A stretch of DNA of 64,000 bases from contig JARUPY010000085.1 of the NCBI GenBank assembly GCA_029817715.1, positions 1,054,001-1,118,000 on the forward strand, given 5' to 3'. The DNA comes from Melastoma dodecandrum (Eukaryota > Streptophyta > Magnoliopsida > Myrtales > Melastomataceae). Within the stretch, counting starts at the first letter, position 1. Each line of letters starts with the position of its first letter. The translations under genes were made by a program, and so were the position numbers. Shown here in pieces: positions 58,523-64,000 of the stretch. Below the pieces are notes generated by a model that made no database searches, was not told where the DNA came from, and saw only the letters and a program-made list of their open reading frames with translations.

Positions 58523-59332
58523 GTTTGAGTGGAAGCCGAATCGTTTATTATCTTTTTGTGTACTCATTTTTTTCCTTTAAGTGTGTGCAAGTATAATTGT
58601 GCATATTGGGAAAACTTTAATTTTCCATTTATGTATAAGTTTGTGCTAACTCTATAAATCTATGCGCTTTGTAATAGTAAAAAGAGAATAACATCGAGAC
58701 AGTAAGAAAATACTTTATTACACGAAATTATCTTTCCTCATTTGATGGATTCCAAGTATGTCTGAATTGACTAAGTCGTATTGATAGTAGTGTATATGTA
58801 TTTGTTAATTCGTCCCTCTCTATCCTTACTTTTTCACGGCGGTGTATATGTATCTGTAAACTGTACGAGTCTAGTAGTAAAATATGTATTCGCGATGGTT
58901 ATTATCAACTTATCATTCCCTTTACTTAGTCTATTTTTTCGTTATCCGTTCATTCGCTACACATAACAACATTCTGACCATAAAACGAACTCTCTAGTGC
59001 CGCCACCATATCATCTGATATTAGAGCTGTGGCATTTTATGATAATGTAAACCACATGACATCAATAAAAAACTGGGGGGTGCATTTTAAACTTATAGAG
59101 TGTAGAAGTTGGAAGACTTGTACACAATTTTGTTTTGTTTGAATTACAATTGTTGGGTACGGGCAAACCTCAGCAACCTTCCGCCCAACTGTGAAATTAC
59201 GATAGGGGTTAAAGGCCTAAAAAGACACAAATTCTTATTTTTTTAAGGTAAAATATCGATCCGATCGGTGTAACAACTTTTTCTGTTTCGTGACCTTAAA
59301 TTGTTATTTTAAATCTTTTACGGCCCAATTAT
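58523..59332. other. AT-rich sequence, no gene
   Basis: AT-rich spacer between the repeat array and the TRIM element. No ORF of interest. Confidence 0.6.
59328..59332. repeat. Target-site duplication ATTAT, left copy
   Basis: ATTAT directly precedes the 5' terminal repeat and recurs directly after the 3' one (59685-59689). A 5-bp duplication is the normal size for LTR-retrotransposon integrases. Confidence 0.85.
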
Positions 59333-59418
59333 TGTTGAAAATGAAAATATATAGTATGACACGCTTTCACCTAACAGATTGAGCTTTTAGGACAGTTGGT
59401 GTTGTCTGATGTACAACA
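59333..59418 (+). repeat. TRIM 5' terminal repeat
   Basis: 86 bp with TG...CA ends. It differs from the 3' copy at six positions, all substitutions with no indel. Confidence 0.93.
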
Positions 59419-59419
59419 G

Positions 59420-59431
59420 TGGTATCAGAGC
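59420..59431 (+). other. TRIM primer-binding site (tRNA-iMet)
   Basis: TGGTATCAGAGC is the classic sequence complementary to the 3' end of plant initiator tRNA-Met. It starts one base after the left repeat. Confidence 0.93.
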
Positions 59432-59589
59432 CAGAGGTCGAGGGTTCACGCCCCGCCAGGCGCAAAAATGAAAAAGTTAAAAAACAGAAAAGAGGCCACA
59501 GAAGCCCACCCCTAGGGCCACAGAAGCCCGCCAATCACCTGATCAAGGGAATCGCAAAAATGGCCAAAGATGCCAGCCCGGTTCAGCGT

Positions 59590-59598
59590 GAGGGGGAG
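59590..59598 (+). other. TRIM polypurine tract
   Basis: GAGGGGGAG directly borders the 3' repeat and would prime plus-strand synthesis. Confidence 0.85.
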
Positions 59599-59684
59599 TG
59601 TTGAAAATGAAAATATATAGTATGGCACGCTTTCACCTAACAGTTCGAGCTTTTAGGACAGTTGGCGGTGTCTGCTGTACAACA
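59599..59684 (+). repeat. TRIM 3' terminal repeat
   Basis: 86 bp, 80 of 86 identical to the 5' copy, followed by the second ATTAT duplication. Confidence 0.93.
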
Positions 59685-59689
59685 ATTAT

Positions 59690-60696
59690 AACCCCGAAGG
59701 TCAAATGGTTAATCTTGTTTTCTTTATATCCTACGCGACTTATTTAATTATGACGTATTACTATGAGAAAAGAAATCAAAATTTGAATATATTTTAGCGT
59801 ATATAATCCATTTGCGTCCTTGGGCATGAAATGAGAACATTTCGTCGTGGCGTTTCACATTAACGTATGTCATAAAAGATTAGCAGCGCACTGAATGGGG
59901 TAGGGTTGGTTGGATGGATGGGAGGTGTGTCAAAATCCAGTTCCGACCACTAACAAAGAATATTCTCCCCATCCTTTAAAAAAAGATGTAAGACTTTTCC
60001 TTTCAGTCTATTTTTCCAATACCCACCACCACTTTAAACTAATTCTTCATTGTTGGATTGAATTGAATTCCCAACACGACACGGCGAAGTCAACGGAACT
60101 GACCCCCACCTCCTTTTCTGGACTAAAACACGTGACTTGTTGTGGTAAGATTGATTCATTTATTACATCTTTTTTCTTTCTTAACCTCTATCTAACTACA
60201 TGCGAGAGAGAGAGAGAGGGAGATCGATCTGTGAACCCCGAATCTTAAAAAGTTATGAAAATAAATAATAAATTATTCATTCAACCCAAACAAAAGAAAC
60301 AAGTCACATCTCAATAAATATTTTATTTGATATATTTGGTGGTTGCGGCCGTGGGATGCAAAGATGAGGATGGAATGAATCCCAAGAGGCTGATTCCCCC
60401 ATTGAATCTGAATTATTTATTATATAAAATTACTTAAGATCAGACACGACACCGTTTTCTCTTCTCAAGCTTAAAACATAACTAAACTACAATTATATCT
60501 ACAACACGACGACAATAATTAATTTCTTAAACGTGAATCCCGGGATTTAGAGTCAACAGCAAACCTGTCTGTGTTACATTTTTTGTCATGTCTTCCTCCT
60601 ATTTATATTTATTACCACCTTACTTCTTATTTACATACAAACACCCCCACACTACACAGCGGCGGCATCAGTCTGTAAGAGAATTCCCACTTAGCC
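59690..60696. other. Upstream region of the YSL gene
   Basis: AT-rich with a (GA)n run near 60203-60218. The 5'UTR of the YSL gene lies at the right end. No other gene seen. Confidence 0.6.
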
Positions 60697-63600
60697 ATGA
60701 CACAATCCAACCGCCACGAACGCGACGACGCCTCCAACCAGATTGTCCCCGAGATCGGCCGAGACTACGCCGACCAAATGAAGGACAAGGAGCTGTCCGT
60801 GGAGAGGGTGTTCGCCTCCGTGGAGGTCCCCCCTTGGAGGAGGCAGATCACTTTCCGAGCCATGGCGGTGAGCCTCCTCCTCAGCGTCCTCTTCTGTTTC
60901 ATCGTCATGAAGCTCAACCTCACCGTGGGGATCATCCCCTCCCTCAACGTCTCCGCTGGCCTCCTCGGTTTCTTCTTCATCAAGCTGTGGACCAAGGCCG
61001 CCTCCGCCTCCGGGATTTTCGGGGCTTTGCCCTTTACCCGCCAGGAGAACACCGTCATCCAGACCTGTGTCGTCGCTTCCTCCGGGATCGCCTTCAGTGG
61101 TAACCATTACGCATCCTCGCTCAGTCACGATTGCTGTTGTCAGTGAATTGCTTGACGTTTTTCAAATCATTTCTGGGCTTAATTGTCTGGCTTTGTCGAA
61201 TGAGATTTCTTGAAGGCGCCGCTTGCCATTTTCTAGCCACGGACGATTCCGTTTTCATGGCTCGAAATTCATGGGGCAAGGAAAGAATTCCAGATTAAAG
61301 ATCTGTCTGGAGTTTTCTTCATAGACTGATGAGGACGGGGAGTTCTGTGTTTAGCAGTGGCTGATGCTGCTGCAGATTCTTTTGCTCAGTCGTTTCTTGG
61401 GATCTTTCTATTATTAAAGTAGCTTTTAATCACCCACTAACAATGCTAAATCAATCCTGATGTCAAAGTACTTCTGATTACATTTTCTACTGCGAATTCT
61501 GGTGCTTGACGTTAATCCTAATAATGCATTAGGATTAGAAGATTTCGAACCGTTCGTTCATCTTGACTTGACTTGCGAGTTTTGCTGGTTTATGTGAAGG
61601 TAACGACAGGTCAATTTTAGCGGTTACATCGTTTTTTCCACAGTTTCAGATCTGTTTTTCTATGGAAAAAGTCCAGCCTTTAATTTTTTTGAAAGTGAAA
61701 GATGAGGAAAAAACAAAGGATCCAGCTTCTATGCAGAAAAGTATTCTGAACTTTGCGAATCCTTTTCTTTCCTCTCTAGTTCTAGTGAAGCATGAGATCG
61801 TCACTAGCGCCATGAAAGTGTTGAGAACTGAAGTAGCAAATTGAAGGCCTTGTATTGAGGAGTGGCCCCGAGAAAAGGTCCTGCGGTTTTTGGTAGTTTT
61901 GGCTTTGCTATACCAGAAATCAACCATCAGTTTAGACAATCGAAAATCTCCCGGTCGGTGATGACCCGACTGAAGTCTTGACTTCGTTAGCTGTTTTTAG
62001 GCAATATGAAAAAACAGGATGCCTTAGTTTCGTCGCTTATGTTCATGTCAACAGGAGGTTTTGGGAGTTATCTTTTCGCCATGAGCGAGCGCATTGCAAA
62101 TGCAACTAAAGTAGCGGGAGATCCCCCGAGCTCTAATGACTACAAGAACCCTTCCCTTTCTTGGATGATCGGCTTCCTGTTTGTCGTCAGTTTCCTTGGC
62201 CTTTTCTCCGTCGTGCCTCTAAGAAAGGTATCTCCTTTACTCCCAGGTTTTACTAAACTTGCTGGATTACGTTGAGAACTGATCGAATGTTTCCCTCTTT
62301 GGTCACAGATAATGATTATCGACTTCAAATTGACTTATCCAAGTGGAACTGCTACGGCTCATCTTATCAACAGCTTCCACACACCCGAAGGGGCTAAACT
62401 CGCCAAGTAAGACAACAATCCGCTTCTGCAATCAACCTTTTCGCTTGAGATTTTGGCTACGTTATATTCGAGTCAAGCAAATCTCTTTCTTCTAAAGGAA
62501 ACAAGTAAGGGAGTTGGGGAAGTTCTTCTCCTTCAGCTTCTTGTGGGGCTTCTTTCAGTGGTTCTATACAGCCGGAGACAACTGTGGATTCTCCAGCTTC
62601 CCATCTCTTGGTCTTCAGGCTTACAAAAACCAGTATTAATCTCGTCTTACATTTTTCGGCCATGGATGATCCATCAACTGCTTAAGTTTTCATCTGATGT
62701 ATTGTTCTTTGTCTTGTCATTAAGATTTTATTTTGACTTCTCCGCCACGTATGTCGGCGTCGGGATGATCTGCCCATATATAATCAACATATCGGTGCTT
62801 CTCGGAGGTATTCTTTCCTGGGGTTTAATGTGGCCACTGATCGAAAAGAAGAAGGGCGATTGGTTTTCAGCAGATCTCCCCTTAACCAGCATGCATGGCC
62901 TTCAAGGTTACAAGGTAATCTCAGATATGAATCCATGTCGGACATCGTCGGATGTGAGGCCATGGCTCATGGTGCGTGCTCCATGATGCAGGTTTTTATT
63001 GCGATCGCTGTTATCTTGGGAGATGGGTTGTACAACTTCTTCAAAGTGCTTAGTAGAACCTTGATGGGGTTGTACGTCCAGCTCCAGGACAGAAAGAAGG
63101 CCATCATCTTGCCCACTTCGAAGAACTCGACCGAGGATATTTCTCAGCTATCCTATGACGACCAGCGTAGGACGGAGCTCTTCCTAAAAGATCAGATCCC
63201 GACGTGGGTGGCCATTGTGGGATACATCACCATTGCCGTCATCTCGATCATAACTCTTCCTCACATCTTCCACCAACTCAAGTGGTATTACATTTTGGTC
63301 ATCTACTTAGTTGCTCCCACCCTAGCATTCTGCAACGCATATGGGTGCGGGCTCACCGATTGGTCTCTCGCCTCGAGTTATGGAAAGCTCGCCATCTTCA
63401 CCATTGGCGCCTGGGCTGGAGCCTCACATGGTGGGGTTCTCGCCGGTCTGGCAGCGTGTGGTGTGATGATGAACATCGTCTCCACGGCCTCTGACTTGAC
63501 CCAGGATTTCAAGACGGGTTACTTGACCCTGGCGTCTCCTCGTTCCATGTTCGTGAGTCAGGTGATTGGCACGGCCATGGGATGTGTCATCTCGCCGTCT

Positions 63601-64000
63601 GTATTCTGGCTCTTCTACAAGGCATTCCATGACCTTGGAGTTCCAGGCAGCCAGTACCCGAACCCCTATGCCACCGTCTACAGAAGCATGGCCCAACTCG
63701 GGGTGGATGGTTTCTCGTCCTTGCCTAAGCACTGCCTCACTTTCTGCTACGCTTTCTTTGCAGCGGCAATCCTGGTCAATGCTATCAGGGACCAGCTTAA
63801 TAGGAAGTATTCCAAGTACATTCCTCTTCCTATGGCGATGGCCATCCCTTTCTACATCGGGCCCTACTTTGCCATTGACATGTGTGTTGGTAGCCTGATT
63901 CTCTTCATCTGGGAGAAGGTGAACAAGCCCAATGCCGATGCCTTTGGTCCCGCTGTGGCTTCGGGGTTGATATGCGGAGATGGCATCTGGACTCTCCCCA
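60697..64000 (+). CDS. Yellow stripe-like metal-nicotianamine transporter (3' end missing)
   Basis: Oligopeptide-transporter family; YSL proteins move metal-nicotianamine chelates (Fe, Cu, Zn, Mn) across plasma or vacuolar membranes. Six exons are in the window: 60697-61099, 62055-62227, 62309-62406, 62498-62632, 62725-62914 and 62992 to the window edge, with matching phases. The first 60 residues are hydrophilic and acidic, then about a dozen membrane helices follow. Family blocks are [131 protein letters not shown] and [20 protein letters not shown]. The group with YSL5/7/8 is the closest by memory, and YSL7 has also been linked to a bacterial peptide effector. The window ends at GDGIWTLP, perhaps 20 codons before the stop. 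Confidence 0.93.

Larger units (their letters stand above)
59333..59684 (+). mobile_element. Complete TRIM (miniature LTR retrotransposon)
   Basis: A 352-bp non-autonomous LTR element. It has two 86-bp terminal repeats starting TGTTG and ending CAACA, a 180-bp internal part, a tRNA-iMet primer-binding site one base after the left repeat, and a purine tract directly before the right repeat. It is flanked by ATTAT duplications. The internal part encodes nothing credible, so replication must have used proteins of another element. Six mismatches out of 86 between the repeats mean the insertion is not recent. Confidence 0.93.

Noticed and set aside
59419..59604. 61-codon ORF inside the TRIM element
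   Set aside because: It begins within the primer-binding site and includes repeated CCACAGAAGCCC words; TRIM interiors are non-coding.
60588..61128. Long ORFs in other frames over the first YSL exon, on both strands
   Set aside because: Codon-bias shadows of the GC-rich YSL exon, which has clear family motifs.
61646..61939. ORFs between YSL exons 1 and 2
   Set aside because: They lie in the 955-bp first intron, bounded by good GT and AG sites; no similarity found.
1..64000. CRISPR arrays, bacterial operons, phage or viral genes
   Set aside because: No regularly spaced repeats with unique spacers and no prokaryotic or viral coding sequence; introns and gene families show a plant nuclear origin.

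Overview
This is a stretch of plant nuclear chromosome, almost certainly from a eudicot. The protein-coding genes are interrupted by short GT-AG introns, non-coding DNA is AT-rich with long T and G tracts, and the window carries a nuclear-type tRNA gene without encoded CCA and a miniature LTR retrotransposon. The gene content (STOMAGEN, FRIGIDA-like, fimbrin, ABCG11, TIP3, CYP724, YSL) is characteristic of flowering plants. I cannot fix the species from the sequence.

Layout, left to right. 1-124: 3' end of a gene with a hydrophobic tail. 2.96-3.63 kb: broken PPR gene. 4.9-5.4 kb: EPFL9/STOMAGEN. 7.0-9.2 kb (-): HMCES-type SRAP protein, head-to-head with a conserved plant gene killed by two in-frame stops (9.4-10.9 kb). 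11.6-12.2 kb (-): RIN4/NOI-like gene. 12.9 kb: tRNA-Lys(UUU). 14.5-18.4 kb: 14-exon fimbrin. 19.1-21.1 kb (-): BASS-type plastid carrier. 21.5-22.1 kb (-): four-TM MEE60-like protein. 22.9-24.8 kb (-): FRIGIDA-like 3, divergent from a BIR1-like LRR receptor kinase (26.8-28.7 kb). 30.0-32.1 kb (-): small conserved protein, head-to-head with an RPA-interacting protein (32.4-34.3 kb). 35.0-38.2 kb (-): ABCG11-type half-transporter. 40.1-42.0 kb: DUF789 protein. 42.9-44.3 kb: broken metallophosphoesterase. 44.5-45.5 kb (-): seed-type tonoplast aquaporin TIP3. 46.1-48.2 kb: conserved plant protein. 48.8-50.3 kb: broken pectate lyase. 50.5-52.4 kb (-): CYP724-type P450. 55.5-56.5 kb (-): GEM-like GRAM protein. 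57.7-58.5 kb: degenerate TCGAG-rich repeats. 59.33-59.68 kb: complete TRIM retrotransposon. 60.7 kb to the end: YSL metal-nicotianamine transporter, cut by the window edge.

The genes do not form a pathway or cluster; this is ordinary gene-dense plant euchromatin. Several touch surface and development (stomatal density, cuticle lipid export, brassinosteroid-type P450, receptor kinase), but I see no sign of co-regulation. The most distinctive points are the intact TRIM element with target-site duplication, four pseudogenes among about 20 genes, a 37-bp tandem duplication over a splice donor, an apparent GC-AG intron in the RPA-interacting gene, and RY/ABRE motifs upstream of TIP3. I found no convincing undescribed system.
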